Shown here: positions 8,789 through 18,203 of the stretch, one piece after another | Layout of the letters: every line of letters begins with the position of its first letter | Position numbering within the stretch: position 1 is the stretch's first letter | Assembly (NCBI RefSeq): GCF_011752935.1 | Contig: NZ_VWWO01000002.1 | Span: 2,666,001 to 2,730,000 of the forward strand | Source: Chitinophaga sp. Cy-1792 | GTDB taxonomy: Bacteria > Bacteroidota > Bacteroidia > Chitinophagales > Chitinophagaceae | Direction: 5' to 3' | DNA length: 64,000 nt | Program-made: the position numbers and the translations under genes | Notes under the pieces: model-generated | Databases searched by the model: none | The model's input: only the letters and a program-made list of their open reading frames with translations | Told to the model about the DNA's origin: nothing

Positions 8789-9212
8789 ACCATGTCATTT
8801 TTGTAACATCCATTTTGTTCTTCGAACGACAGGTTTCAATATTGATCAGTGTGCCACTTTTCCTTTTATGGTCTGTATTAAAATCTATCGCCAGAAAATG
8901 CGTACATAAATCTATCGCTGCCATATCTCTGTCGTAGTTCGACTGAAATCCGCCGATGATCTCCCACTGGTCTGCCATCGTTCTGAATTTATCCGGCATA
9001 TATCGCGGGAATTTGCCCATATGCAGTAACGTTACATTCGGGGTGGCGCATTTCAGCATTTCCATTGTCAGCGTATCCACGCCTCTGAAATCACCTAAAA
9101 TAAAATGCGGATTGCCTGCCTGTAGCAGCTTGCTGATATAGCCCTGATAATATTTGATATAGTCGGGAAATGATAGATTGCCATTGCCACAGATAAAAAC
9201 TTTTGGGTTCAT
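8787..9212 (-). CDS. Small SLOG/YspA-like Rossmann-fold protein, function unknown
   Basis: Protein of 141 residues starting at MNPKVFICGNG; the 25 codons upstream in the same frame are not protein-like. The N-terminal beta-strand plus glycine (KVFICGNG), the later FILGDFRGVDTLTMEML, and an alternating beta-alpha pattern resemble the SLOG superfamily, where a G-x-RG-x-D loop binds nucleotide-like ligands. The C-terminus reads GTLINIETCRSKNK, like the GTxxxI segment at the end of such domains. No signal peptide or membrane segment. It stands alone, convergent with the SRPBCC gene. The superfamily link is my inference from short motifs; there is no known role to transfer. Confidence 0.65.
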   Translation of the reverse strand: MNPKVFICGNGNLSFPDYIKYYQGYISKLLQAGNPHFILGDFRGVDTLTMEMLKCATPNVTLLHMGKFPRYMPDKFRTMADQWEIIGGFQSNYDRDMAAIDLCTHFLAIDFNTDHKRKSGTLINIETCRSKNKMDVTKMTW

Positions 9213-9284
9213 TTTGTTGATTGTTGGGTTAATTGTTAGGTATAGAAAATTGTTGGTGCTGCGCTGCCGGGTTAAAAACGGCTG

Positions 9285-9292
9285 CAAATATA
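9285..9292 (-). promoter_or_regulatory. Putative -7 box for the SLOG-like gene
   Basis: On the minus strand this reads TATATTTG, an exact TAnnTTTG match about 73 nt before the start codon. No clear -33 partner is visible. Confidence 0.4.
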
Positions 9293-9686
9293 TGATAAAA
9301 TATTAATAAATATAGATTCATTTTTTATTTGGTTATAGTTGGCCGGAATTCCCCGGGCGCCTTCGGCACCCGGGGAATTTCGGGAATAGCCCGCCGCCTC
9401 CGGCGGCGGGCTATTCCCGAAAGAGAGCAACACAACGATGCCACTACAACGGATATCTTTGTCTGACGACGCTGGCAGCGGGATATTCCCGAAAGAGCGG
9501 AGCAAACGATACCCCTCCGAAAACGAAGAGGTCAGCGGGCCAGCACCCAAAGCACAGGGCACATTCAATCTAAATTTTTTTACTTCCTGTTAAAAAATTA
9601 AACTTGCAGGTGATGCAGGCATGAGAATGCAACATTCCGGTTGTTACGACTGATAAAGGCGGGACCTGATTCCCAGGAAAAAAAGT
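9293..9686. other. Gene-free stretch upstream of recD
   Basis: About 390 bp without a convincing gene. An open frame on the minus strand here (98 codons) owes its length to GC-rich inverted and tandem repeats and has low-complexity Ser/Pro/Gly-rich content, so I do not accept it. The right part (about 9570-9686) is AT-rich and should hold the recD promoter, but no clean TAnnTTTG box is present; TAAACTTG near 9600 is a one-mismatch candidate. Confidence 0.6.
9347..9497. repeat. Two strong GC-rich hairpins plus a degenerate 72-bp tandem repeat
   Basis: First hairpin: arms 9347-9361 and 9365-9379, 15 bp with one G-U pair and a 3-nt loop. Second hairpin: arms 9381-9398 and 9402-9419, 18 bp, perfect, 3-nt loop. 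They are only one base apart. The word attcccgaaagag at 9413-9425 recurs at 9485-9497 with similar flanks on both sides, giving a degenerate direct repeat of 72-bp period. There is no T-run, so this is not a normal intrinsic terminator. It looks like an interspersed REP-like or other intergenic repeat family. Confidence 0.8.
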
Positions 9687-11492
9687 ATGCGAAATATAAT
9701 CACCATTAATGATGTTCATCAGCAATTTGCTGACTATTTTGATAATCCGGACTTAAAACCATTTTTGTACCTGTTGTCGAAAAAGCTCAGTGAAGGCCAT
9801 ATTTGTCTGGACCTTAACCACCTGCAGGCAGAACAGGAACAGTTGCCGGAGTATTATAGTTTTCGCGACAACAGCCTTTCCCTGCTGGCAAATCAACTGC
9901 TGGTAGGATCTGCCGAAGTACTCAACAAACCGTTTATCCTCCACCGGCAGAAGCTCTACATGCAACGTTATTACATGTACGAAACCACGCTGCTGCAATA
10001 TATCCGCAATATATTAAGCGAAGAGGCATTCCTCCGCAAAGACAGGGCTGCTGCCCTATTGCAGCACAGCCAGCTGGTTCAGCAACTATTTCCGCCGGAT
10101 AACAGCGGTACGGCCACTGATGATCCGGTAGACTGGCAGCTGGCAGCCGCCATCACGGGGATATTGAATAATTTCACCATCATCACGGGAGGTCCCGGAA
10201 CCGGTAAAACAACCACCGTTGCCAAAATTCTGGCCCTCCTCTATACCATAGACCCTTCGCAGAAAGTGGCGCTGGCCGCTCCTACCGGTAAAGCCGCCGC
10301 CAGGATGGCGGAGAGTCTGCGCAATGCGGCCATCCCCAGGGACCCGCACATTGCGGCTAAGTTCCAGGACCTGACACCATCCACGATTCACCGCTTACTG
10401 AAGCCGGTAAAAGGTTCTCCCTACTTCCGCCACAACCAGGACAACCCGCTCAACTACGACGTAATCATCGTAGATGAGTGTTCCATGATAGACCTGGCGC
10501 TGTTCACCAAATTGCTGGCAGCCATCCGCCCGTCTACCAGGATTATCCTGCTGGGAGATAAAGACCAGCTGGCGTCTGTGGAAGCAGGTAGCCTGTTTGG
10601 CGACCTATGCCAGGCACAGCCCGAACTGAACGTATTTTCGCCGCCGCTGGCAGCACTGATCAATCAATTTGCAAGTCCGCAGGGACAGATCAACAATATC
10701 TCCAGCCACTCCCAACACCCGCTGTTTGAGCATGTGGTGGAATTACGCCGCAGCCGCAGGTTTACCGGCAATACCGGCATCGGCAAATTCAGCAAGGCAC
10801 TGATCCGCAACAATGCGGCCGTCATCAGGGAAATGATGGAACCCGGCGCCGATGAACAGGTCGTAATAGATACCGACTATTCAGAAAAATTATTTGAGGA
10901 ATTTATCACCGGATACACCTCCTTTATCCAGGAGAAAGATACCCTGACGGCACTACGTAAAATGAATGAACTGCGTGTGCTCGTGGCTATCCGCGATGGC
11001 TCCCAGGGACTGGCCAACATCAACAGGCGTATAGAAAAATATCTCTCAGATAAAAAGTATATTCATCTGACGTCTGCATTTTATGAAAACAGGCCATTGA
11101 TGCTGACCAGGAACTACTACGAACACGGGCTTTTCAATGGAGATACCGGCATTATACGCCCGGATGAAAACGGCGTGCTGATGGCCTGGTTTGAAGATAG
11201 CGACGGACAGCTGATCAGCGTATTCCCGGGATACCTCACGCTGGCCGAAACAGCTTTTGCCATGACGATCCATAAAAGCCAGGGATCTGAGTTCGGCAAA
11301 GTGCTGGTCGTACTTCCTGCCACCGAAGTACCACTGCTGACGCGTGAATTGGTATACACGGCGGTGAGTCGCGCCAGAAACAAGGTATACGTGCAGGGAA
11401 GTACAGACACCCTGCTGCTGGCAGCACAGAAATTCGTGGACAGAGGCTCCGGTATCAATACACGTATTGCTACGGAGACCGGCAACATCTAA
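9687..11492 (+). CDS. recD: Exodeoxyribonuclease V alpha subunit RecD (SF1B helicase)
   Basis: Fast 5'-to-3' helicase motor of the RecBCD complex, 601 residues (about the Escherichia coli length). An N-terminal helical domain interacting with RecC is followed by the motor. Walker A GGPGTGKTT lies near residue 168, motif Ia follows at LAAPTGKAAARM, and Walker B is VIIVDECSMID near 260. LLGDKDQLASVEAG comes next, and the late helicase motifs FAMTIHKSQGSEF and ELVYTAVSRARNKVYV sit near 530-570. It is the first gene of an operon; recC starts 9 bp after its stop. The gene order D-C-B differs from the enterobacterial C-(ptrA)-B-D order. RecD2 is excluded by length and by the recC and recB neighbours. 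Confidence 0.95.
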   Translation: MRNIITINDVHQQFADYFDNPDLKPFLYLLSKKLSEGHICLDLNHLQAEQEQLPEYYSFRDNSLSLLANQLLVGSAEVLNKPFILHRQKLYMQRYYMYETTLLQYIRNILSEEAFLRKDRAAALLQHSQLVQQLFPPDNSGTATDDPVDWQLAAAITGILNNFTIITGGPGTGKTTTVAKILALLYTIDPSQKVALAAPTGKAAARMAESLRNAAIPRDPHIAAKFQDLTPSTIHRLLKPVKGSPYFRHNQDNPLNYDVIIVDECSMIDLALFTKLLAAIRPSTRIILLGDKDQLASVEAGSLFGDLCQAQPELNVFSPPLAALINQFASPQGQINNISSHSQHPLFEHVVELRRSRRFTGNTGIGKFSKALIRNNAAVIREMMEPGADEQVVIDTDYSEKLFEEFITGYTSFIQEKDTLTALRKMNELRVLVAIRDGSQGLANINRRIEKYLSDKKYIHLTSAFYENRPLMLTRNYYEHGLFNGDTGIIRPDENGVLMAWFEDSDGQLISVFPGYLTLAETAFAMTIHKSQGSEFGKVLVVLPATEVPLLTRELVYTAVSRARNKVYVQGSTDTLLLAAQKFVDRGSGINTRIATETGNI

Positions 11493-11501
11493 AAAATTAT
11501 T

Positions 11502-14500
11502 ATGTCATTATATCTGAAGGTTTCTAATGCGTTGAACAGTCTGGCAAAAGGCCTGATCGATGACCTGCACCATGCAGGCAACGGCGTATTTGAACCTCAC
11601 TATATTGTTACGCAGACGGAAGGGATGAACAACTGGCTGAAACTGCAACAGGCCTATCGCCAGGGCATTGCGGCCAACTCCCGTTTCCTGAAGCCCAACG
11701 ACCTGCTCTTTCATCTTTACATGTGGCTGGGAGGCCCCAGCATCAACGTGATGAGCTCCCAGAACCTCAGCTGGCTGATATTTAAGCTGCTGGGAGAACG
11801 GGAATTTATTGATAAATATCCGGAGGTGGCCGACTACTACCTCAACCACGGCGATGAAAGCAACCTGAAAAAAATGGTGCTGGCAGAAAAAGTAGCGGAT
11901 TTGCTCGATCAGTACCAGGTATACCGCCCGGAAATGATCCAGACCTGGAGCCAGGCCGATCCCGCCACCCTCGAAACAGAAGAATGGCAGGAATGGCTGT
12001 GGGCAAGGGTAAAGCAACTCTCCGGCGATGCGCTCCCCGACAAAACGCTGATCGGTAACTATATCCTGGATGCACTCGCGGGTAAAGCAAAAAATGAGGT
12101 ACTGAAGGCTAAAATCCCTGCTGTGCATGTATTTGGTCTCTCTATCCTCACCGCCTACCACATCAAAATTTTACATGAGCTATCTGCCGTCATAGACGTG
12201 CATTTCCATATCCTCAACCCGGCGCCCGGCGTATTCTGGTTTGAAGAAAGAAATGAAAAGCAGCTGGCACGATGGCGCGCAAAAGGGTTGAAAGACCTGG
12301 AAGAACAAGCCACCGTAGGTAATGCCCTCCTCACCGGGTGGGGCAAGGTGATTCAAAACAGCTTTCGCCTGTTTTTCTCCTATGATAATTTTATCAATGC
12401 CTATGAAGAAACCGGCGTAGTAGCCCCCAAAGCAAATACCCTGCTGCATAAGATCCAGCATGATATTTTCTCCGGCGCTACCCGCAACCGCCATCCACTG
12501 TCGCTGAAAGATGTGCAGGACGGCTCCCTCACCATCAACTGCTGCTATACACCGGTACGTGAAGTAGAGGCACTCTACAACTACCTGGTATACCTTTCCG
12601 ACCAGCGGAAGGAACTCCTTTCCCCCCGGGAAATAGTAGTGATGGTATCAGATATAGATGCCTACGCACCCTATATCAAAGCAGTATTCAACAACGCACC
12701 ACATAAGTTCAGGTATACCATCGCGGATGAAAGCTATACCGATAACGACAATATCTTCAACGCCCTGCAGGCCATCCTGCAGCTGGATGAAGAAAACTTC
12801 ACCGCAGAAACCGTGATGCAGCTGCTGGACTTTTCGTATATACGCCAGCGTTTTAACCTGCAGAACCCGGTTTCCATCCGCCCGATCATAGAGGCGGCCA
12901 ATATCCGATTCGGCATAGATGGCAGCACCAACGAACAAACGCATTATGTCAGCTGGAAGTACGGCATACAACGTATCATGTTCGGCATCTGCATGAGCGG
13001 CGAAACCGAATATGGGCAGGATGCCGACAGCTTCTTCCCATTAGACCTCGTAGAAGGCCGTGATGCCTACGATATTATCCGTTTCTGCCACTTCGCACGC
13101 GTGCTGATATCATTCATCGAAAGCCGCCGCCAGGCACGTTCTATTACCGATTGGGTATCTTACACAGAACAATTATTACATAGCCTCATCTTCGAACAAC
13201 AGGACGAAACAGATGAAGACTATGCCGATCTGATCAAACAACTGACGGATTTCAATATCCTGCATGAATACATCGCTGACACGGTGCCATACAATGTTTT
13301 TGTGCATAGCCTGCTCAACGTCATCAGCGGTACTACCCGTACCAGCCTGTTTGCCAACGGCGGTATCACCTTCTGCTCGCTCATCCCGATGCGTTCCATT
13401 CCCTTTAAAGTGGTGGCCCTCCTGGGGTTGAACCACGATAAATTCCCGAGAAAGGAAAACAAATCAGGTTTCGATATCATGTCGAAACAGCCGCAGCGCG
13501 GCGACCGTAACATCCGGGAAAATGACAAGCACCTCTTCCTGGAAACAATCATATCGGCACAGGAATATCTTTATATCAGCTATGTAGGCCGGAGTGTGAA
13601 AGATAATACCACCATCCCGCCATCAGCCATGGTAGATGAACTGCTCGACTATATCGAATCAGGTGCGGAAGATACCACCCGCACTATCCGCAAGGCCATG
13701 GTACATTTCCAGCCATTGCAGGAGTTCAGCAGGAAATACAACCTGCCTTCCTCGGGGCTGTACAGCTACCTCAATAATAATGCTGCAGCGAGTCTGCCAT
13801 TCATCAATCCGCACAAAACGGTGGAAATGCCGATGATGGAGGACTTCACACTGGATATGCTCACCAGCTTCTTCAAAAATCCCTTTAAAGCATACTACAA
13901 CAGGGTGTTGGGCATCTACTTTAACGATAATCCTATCCTGATCAACGAAACGGAAATTTTCAGCCTGGATAAACTACAGCAATGGGGACTTAAAAACACG
14001 CTGCTGCCTATTTCCGGCGTTGACGCCGCCACCCGTGCCACCTTGGTAAAAAAGGGCAGACTACCACTCAGCAACATGGCTTTTGTGGCCATCAAGCAGG
14101 TGGAAGATACCGTACACCCGGTGCGTACACTACACGAACGCTGCACCGCCGGAAAAGATCCCGTTCGCCTCGACTTCGACCTGCTGGTAGACGACGTGCT
14201 GATGAAATGCAGTATAGATGAAGTATATGACGGGCATCTGATCAAGGTATCGTGGTCGAAAAATGAAGCGAAACATTTGCTGGATGCTTATATCACCTAC
14301 CTCGCAGGCGTTGCTGCCGGCGAATTACATGGCATGATGTTCGTTTCAGGAACAGCAAAGGAAAATGTATTTGCGGCGAAACCTGTTTCCAGGGAAACAG
14401 CGTTTATACGTTTACGTGAGCTGATACGTATTTACCAGCAGGGTATGGAAGAAATACTGCCCTTCTATCCTGATTTCAATATGGAACCTAAGAAAGTCGA

Positions 14501-14699
14501 AAAGATCGACCCCAAAGGTTTTGCCAAACTGGTACACGACAACCTCGACCCGTCTAAACGCAGCAACAGCGACCGTTACGTGATGAGTGAATATGAAAAC
14601 GGGTATTTTAATAAAGAAGGCATTTCGGAAGTTTACAAGCAGCTCTGCGAGCAGCTGATCAAGCCGCTGGCGGAGATTTTTCCGGAATATTATAAATAG
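11502..14699 (+). CDS. recC: Exodeoxyribonuclease V gamma subunit RecC
   Basis: Scaffold and Chi-scanning subunit of RecBCD, 1065 residues, slightly shorter than the E. coli protein (1122). It opens with the helicase-like N-terminal region (SLYLKVSNALNSLAKGLIDDL, then VTQTEGMNNWLKLQQA and GIAANSRFLKPNDLLFHL). The family motif VHVFGLSIL is near residue 208. Later come the RecC-typical stretch ITFCSLIPMRSIPFKVVALLGLNHDKFPR and LEDFTLDMLTSFFKNPFKAYYN-type sequence near 785-805. The C-terminal part is the inactive nuclease-like fold. It sits between recD and recB with 9-bp and 3-bp gaps, so translation is probably coupled. Confidence 0.94.
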   Translation: MSLYLKVSNALNSLAKGLIDDLHHAGNGVFEPHYIVTQTEGMNNWLKLQQAYRQGIAANSRFLKPNDLLFHLYMWLGGPSINVMSSQNLSWLIFKLLGEREFIDKYPEVADYYLNHGDESNLKKMVLAEKVADLLDQYQVYRPEMIQTWSQADPATLETEEWQEWLWARVKQLSGDALPDKTLIGNYILDALAGKAKNEVLKAKIPAVHVFGLSILTAYHIKILHELSAVIDVHFHILNPAPGVFWFEERNEKQLARWRAKGLKDLEEQATVGNALLTGWGKVIQNSFRLFFSYDNFINAYEETGVVAPKANTLLHKIQHDIFSGATRNRHPLSLKDVQDGSLTINCCYTPVREVEALYNYLVYLSDQRKELLSPREIVVMVSDIDAYAPYIKAVFNNAPHKFRYTIADESYTDNDNIFNALQAILQLDEENFTAETVMQLLDFSYIRQRFNLQNPVSIRPIIEAANIRFGIDGSTNEQTHYVSWKYGIQRIMFGICMSGETEYGQDADSFFPLDLVEGRDAYDIIRFCHFARVLISFIESRRQARSITDWVSYTEQLLHSLIFEQQDETDEDYADLIKQLTDFNILHEYIADTVPYNVFVHSLLNVISGTTRTSLFANGGITFCSLIPMRSIPFKVVALLGLNHDKFPRKENKSGFDIMSKQPQRGDRNIRENDKHLFLETIISAQEYLYISYVGRSVKDNTTIPPSAMVDELLDYIESGAEDTTRTIRKAMVHFQPLQEFSRKYNLPSSGLYSYLNNNAAASLPFINPHKTVEMPMMEDFTLDMLTSFFKNPFKAYYNRVLGIYFNDNPILINETEIFSLDKLQQWGLKNTLLPISGVDAATRATLVKKGRLPLSNMAFVAIKQVEDTVHPVRTLHERCTAGKDPVRLDFDLLVDDVLMKCSIDEVYDGHLIKVSWSKNEAKHLLDAYITYLAGVAAGELHGMMFVSGTAKENVFAAKPVSRETAFIRLRELIRIYQQGMEEILPFYPDFNMEPKKVEKIDPKGFAKLVHDNLDPSKRSNSDRYVMSEYENGYFNKEGISEVYKQLCEQLIKPLAEIFPEYYK

Positions 14700-14702
14700 G
14701 AC

Positions 14703-17700
14703 ATGACTACAGATCGATATAAGAATTTTGAGGTCACCACGGTGCCCATGGAAGGAAGTAACCTGATAGAAGCCAGTGCCGGCACAGGAAAAACCTATTC
14801 CATCGGTATCCTGGTGCTGCGACTGATCCTGGAAAAAAGAATTCCGGTGAAGGAGATCCTCATGGTAACCTTTACCAAAGCGGCTGTAGCAGAGTTAAAG
14901 GAACGTGTCCGTAAATTTGTGCGCATCGCACACCTGGTTAGTCAGGGTTACGAAACCGGCGATGAGACCATTGAAAACCTGGTACTGGATGCCATTGGGG
15001 TGCATGGTCACCTGCCCGTACTCGATCTCCTCAACGATGCCAGGTTATTGCTGGACGAGATTTCTGTACTTACCATCCACAGTTTCTGCCAGCAGATACT
15101 GAATGAATATGCATTTGAAACCGATCAGCTTTTCGGTGCAGAAATGGTACCTGATATCAGCCCGATCGTAGAAAGAGAGCTGAATAAATTCTGGCGCAAA
15201 CACATTACCACCCTGCGTCCTGAGCTATTACAGCTGATCTGGGAAGAAGATATGCGGCCACGTATGCAGGAAATACTGGAAGAGCATATGAAAGGTAAAA
15301 AGTATCTCGGTTTCGAAGAGGGCTATAATTATCATATCGGCACCACCAAACAAACAGAATGGCTGGCGGAATATGAAGTTCTTGCGGTCCGGCTCACCGA
15401 TATTTCCACCCAGCTACATGATTACATCTGCAAACATACACCTGACCTGACCACTACCTGTAGTAAGAATGCCAATGCGAAAAAAGCCTTTGCTGACCTT
15501 ATCGCGGTGCCGGAAGCTTTTGCAGATGCTATACGTGTCAAGAAAAATCAGGCTAAAGCGCCTGCCTATATCTTTGAGCTCTTCCCCGACATCATCGATT
15601 TTATCGAACAGCAGGAAGCAGTAGAAGCCGAAATCGGCAAACTGGTAGCGGGCATTCATCATCGCCTGAATTGTTTTGCGATCAGCCAGGTAACCAACAG
15701 CGTGCATGGCTATATGACCCGCAACAATATCCTGGGCTACGACGACCTGATCACCAACCTCAACAACGCATTGGTAAAACGCGACAACCCGGAGCTGGTG
15801 GCCAGACTACAGGAAAAATACAAAGCCGTTTTTATCGATGAGTTCCAGGATACGGATCGTTTGCAATATGAAATTTTCAACAGGGCTTTCGGCGAAAACA
15901 CCACCCTGTTCTATATCGGCGATCCCAAGCAAAGCATTTATGCCTGGCGTAAAGCAGACATATACACGTACTTCAGCGCGCGTAACAACGTGCAGCACCT
16001 GTACAGCATGAACTTCAACCGTCGCTCATCGGAGCCGATGATCAGGGCCATGAACCAGTTCTTCATGCCTTCTCCCGGCTTCGATACCTTCCAGTTCAGC
16101 GACGAGCAGGACAGCATTCAATATATCCAGGTAGGGAGTCCGGCAGACAATAAAAAAGGCCTGATCTATCACGGAGAAACGCCTGAAATACCTGTCACCA
16201 TCTATGAAGGCAGCAACAAGCCGGAAATAGCCGCTGCCGTGGCTGCCCAGATAGGTCATCTGCTGATGGATGCCAACTACCGCATCCAGCCTAAAGGCGG
16301 CGAATCGCGGGCCATCAACCCTGCCGATATCGGCATTCTTGTAAGAACAGGAAAAGAAGGCGCAGAAGTAAAGCAAAAGCTGGCCAGACTGGGTATTCCT
16401 GCGGTTTCCATCGATGAATCCAAAGTACTGGATACCGCTGAGGCCCTCGAAATATATTACCTGCTCGAAGCCATGGAAACGCCCGACCGTTCTACCATTA
16501 ACAGAGCCTTATTATCTACCCTTACCGGTTTTAGTGTAGATGATATCCTACACCTGGATGATGAACTGGTACTGGTATGCTTCGGCAAATACCGGGAACA
16601 GGCTGAACGCAATGGCGTATATCCGGCACTGATGGCCTTCCTCTCCGACTTCGGCGTACGGAATGTGCTCATGAAAGATAATAACGGCGAGCGTATCCTC
16701 ACTAATCTCTTACAGGTAACAGAAATCGTACACCAGGTGCAGAGCAGACGTAACCTCTCCATGCGCGACCTTATCTCCTGGCTGAAACGCGGCATAGACG
16801 GTATGCCCGTTGAAGGTGATGAATATACGCAGCGCATGGAAAGTGATGAAGAAGCGGTGAAGATCGTTACGATTCATAAAAGTAAGGGGCTCGACTACAA
16901 CATTGTATTTGCACCTTACCTGGATTTTAACCTGCGGGATAACCAGTCGTTCGTTAGTTTCCGTGATCCTGTTACCGGCGAGTATATCAGCACAGAAGAA
17001 GACAGACAGACAGAAGACCAGCGACATGCCTGGTTGCAACAGCAGGAACAGGAAAACAGGCGCCTGATATATGTAGCCATTACCAGGGCGGTCTATAAAT
17101 GCTATATCTTCCGGAATAATTATTATAAAACGACGTCCCTTACTGCCTTTACCAATGAGCTTACCACTGTTGGGAGAGATAAGACATTAATTGATTTCGT
17201 CAATACGCTGCCGGCAGAACCTGAACATCACTACCGGAAGCATAAGTTGAAGGAAAGTGCCGCCAGCACAAAAAAAGAAGTTTCTTTTCACCTGAAAGAA
17301 GAATACTGGCGCAAGCTCAGTTACACCATGCTGGCCGCAAAAGCAGAGCAGAAGCGCATTCCACGTGGCGATACCGCTACAGACACCTACGATCAGTTTA
17401 TATTCAATACGCTGCGTCGTGGTGCTAAAACCGGTAACCTCCTGCACTTTATCTTCGAAAATATCAGCTTTTCAGATAACAATAAATGGGAACACTGGCT
17501 GCAGGTAGCCATCGATAAGTTCCTGCCGGGCCAGGAAGAAGCTTATCTGCCGATGCTGCTTCAGCTGATCCAGCATGTCGTGAAAGTACCGCTCAGTACT
17601 GGCAGCAAGAGCTTTCAGCTATCATCGGTATCGAAAGATAAACGTATGGCGGAGTTTGAGTTTGATTTTCCCGTACCTGTTTTCCAGGCCAATGAATTAA

Positions 17701-18122
17701 ATGAGCTTTCAGAAAACGGACTAACGGTTGGGGTTAAACGCTTTTCAGAGCTTGGCGGCCAGGAGCTGGAAGGTATCATGAATGGCAAGATAGATCTCTT
17801 CTTCGAGCACGACGGCCGCTACTATGTACTGGACTGGAAGTCGAACTACCTCGGCGACCAGCCGGACGATTACCGGCGCAGCAATCTGGAGGCGGAGATG
17901 AACAATAACAACTATCACCTGCAATACCTGATCTATACAGTGGCAGTAAAAAAATACCTGGAAACCAGGCTCCCCCACTTCGATTACGAACAGCATTTCG
18001 GTGGGATTTTCTACCTGTTTATCCGCGGTGTAAGGAACCACTCAGATAACGGCATCTACTATACGAAACCACCGTTGCAAAAAATTCAACAGCTGGAGCA
18101 GTTGATATCTGTGCGCAGATAA
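14703..18122 (+). CDS. recB: Exodeoxyribonuclease V beta subunit RecB (SF1A helicase-nuclease)
   Basis: 3'-to-5' helicase and sole nuclease of RecBCD, 1139 residues. Walker A is EASAGTGKTYSIG near residue 23-32. TFTKAAVAELKERV, VLTIHSFCQQIL, Walker B AVFIDEFQDTD, GDPKQSIYAWRKADIY, VTIHKSKGLDYNIVFAPY and LIYVAITRA complete the UvrD-type motor. The C-terminal nuclease domain has the full metal-binding set seen in E. coli RecB: a His in NLLHFIFENI near 914, an Asp in GKIDLFF near 1028, and Asp and Lys in LDWKSNYLG near 1043-1045. The nuclease should therefore be active. It overlaps nothing and ends the operon. Chi recognition cannot be predicted from the sequence. Confidence 0.96.
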   Translation: MTTDRYKNFEVTTVPMEGSNLIEASAGTGKTYSIGILVLRLILEKRIPVKEILMVTFTKAAVAELKERVRKFVRIAHLVSQGYETGDETIENLVLDAIGVHGHLPVLDLLNDARLLLDEISVLTIHSFCQQILNEYAFETDQLFGAEMVPDISPIVERELNKFWRKHITTLRPELLQLIWEEDMRPRMQEILEEHMKGKKYLGFEEGYNYHIGTTKQTEWLAEYEVLAVRLTDISTQLHDYICKHTPDLTTTCSKNANAKKAFADLIAVPEAFADAIRVKKNQAKAPAYIFELFPDIIDFIEQQEAVEAEIGKLVAGIHHRLNCFAISQVTNSVHGYMTRNNILGYDDLITNLNNALVKRDNPELVARLQEKYKAVFIDEFQDTDRLQYEIFNRAFGENTTLFYIGDPKQSIYAWRKADIYTYFSARNNVQHLYSMNFNRRSSEPMIRAMNQFFMPSPGFDTFQFSDEQDSIQYIQVGSPADNKKGLIYHGETPEIPVTIYEGSNKPEIAAAVAAQIGHLLMDANYRIQPKGGESRAINPADIGILVRTGKEGAEVKQKLARLGIPAVSIDESKVLDTAEALEIYYLLEAMETPDRSTINRALLSTLTGFSVDDILHLDDELVLVCFGKYREQAERNGVYPALMAFLSDFGVRNVLMKDNNGERILTNLLQVTEIVHQVQSRRNLSMRDLISWLKRGIDGMPVEGDEYTQRMESDEEAVKIVTIHKSKGLDYNIVFAPYLDFNLRDNQSFVSFRDPVTGEYISTEEDRQTEDQRHAWLQQQEQENRRLIYVAITRAVYKCYIFRNNYYKTTSLTAFTNELTTVGRDKTLIDFVNTLPAEPEHHYRKHKLKESAASTKKEVSFHLKEEYWRKLSYTMLAAKAEQKRIPRGDTATDTYDQFIFNTLRRGAKTGNLLHFIFENISFSDNNKWEHWLQVAIDKFLPGQEEAYLPMLLQLIQHVVKVPLSTGSKSFQLSSVSKDKRMAEFEFDFPVPVFQANELNELSENGLTVGVKRFSELGGQELEGIMNGKIDLFFEHDGRYYVLDWKSNYLGDQPDDYRRSNLEAEMNNNNYHLQYLIYTVAVKKYLETRLPHFDYEQHFGGIFYLFIRGVRNHSDNGIYYTKPPLQKIQQLEQLISVRR

Positions 18123-18203
18123 TTAGTATTTCATCATTGCTGCTGACATAGGGTTGTCATTACCGGGTTACATCTTTGTACCATCAATAAAAATGTGACA
18201 GGT

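Noticed and set aside
9272..9568. Leftward 98-codon frame over the hairpin region
   Set aside because: Its length comes from GC-rich inverted and tandem repeats; low-complexity sequence, no family, no promoter.
18123..18203. Bacteroidota promoter at tacatctttg (about 18170) for the AraC gene
   Set aside because: The box reads CATCTTTG, one mismatch from TAnnTTTG, and the nearest TTG is only 14 bp upstream; too weak to list as a feature.
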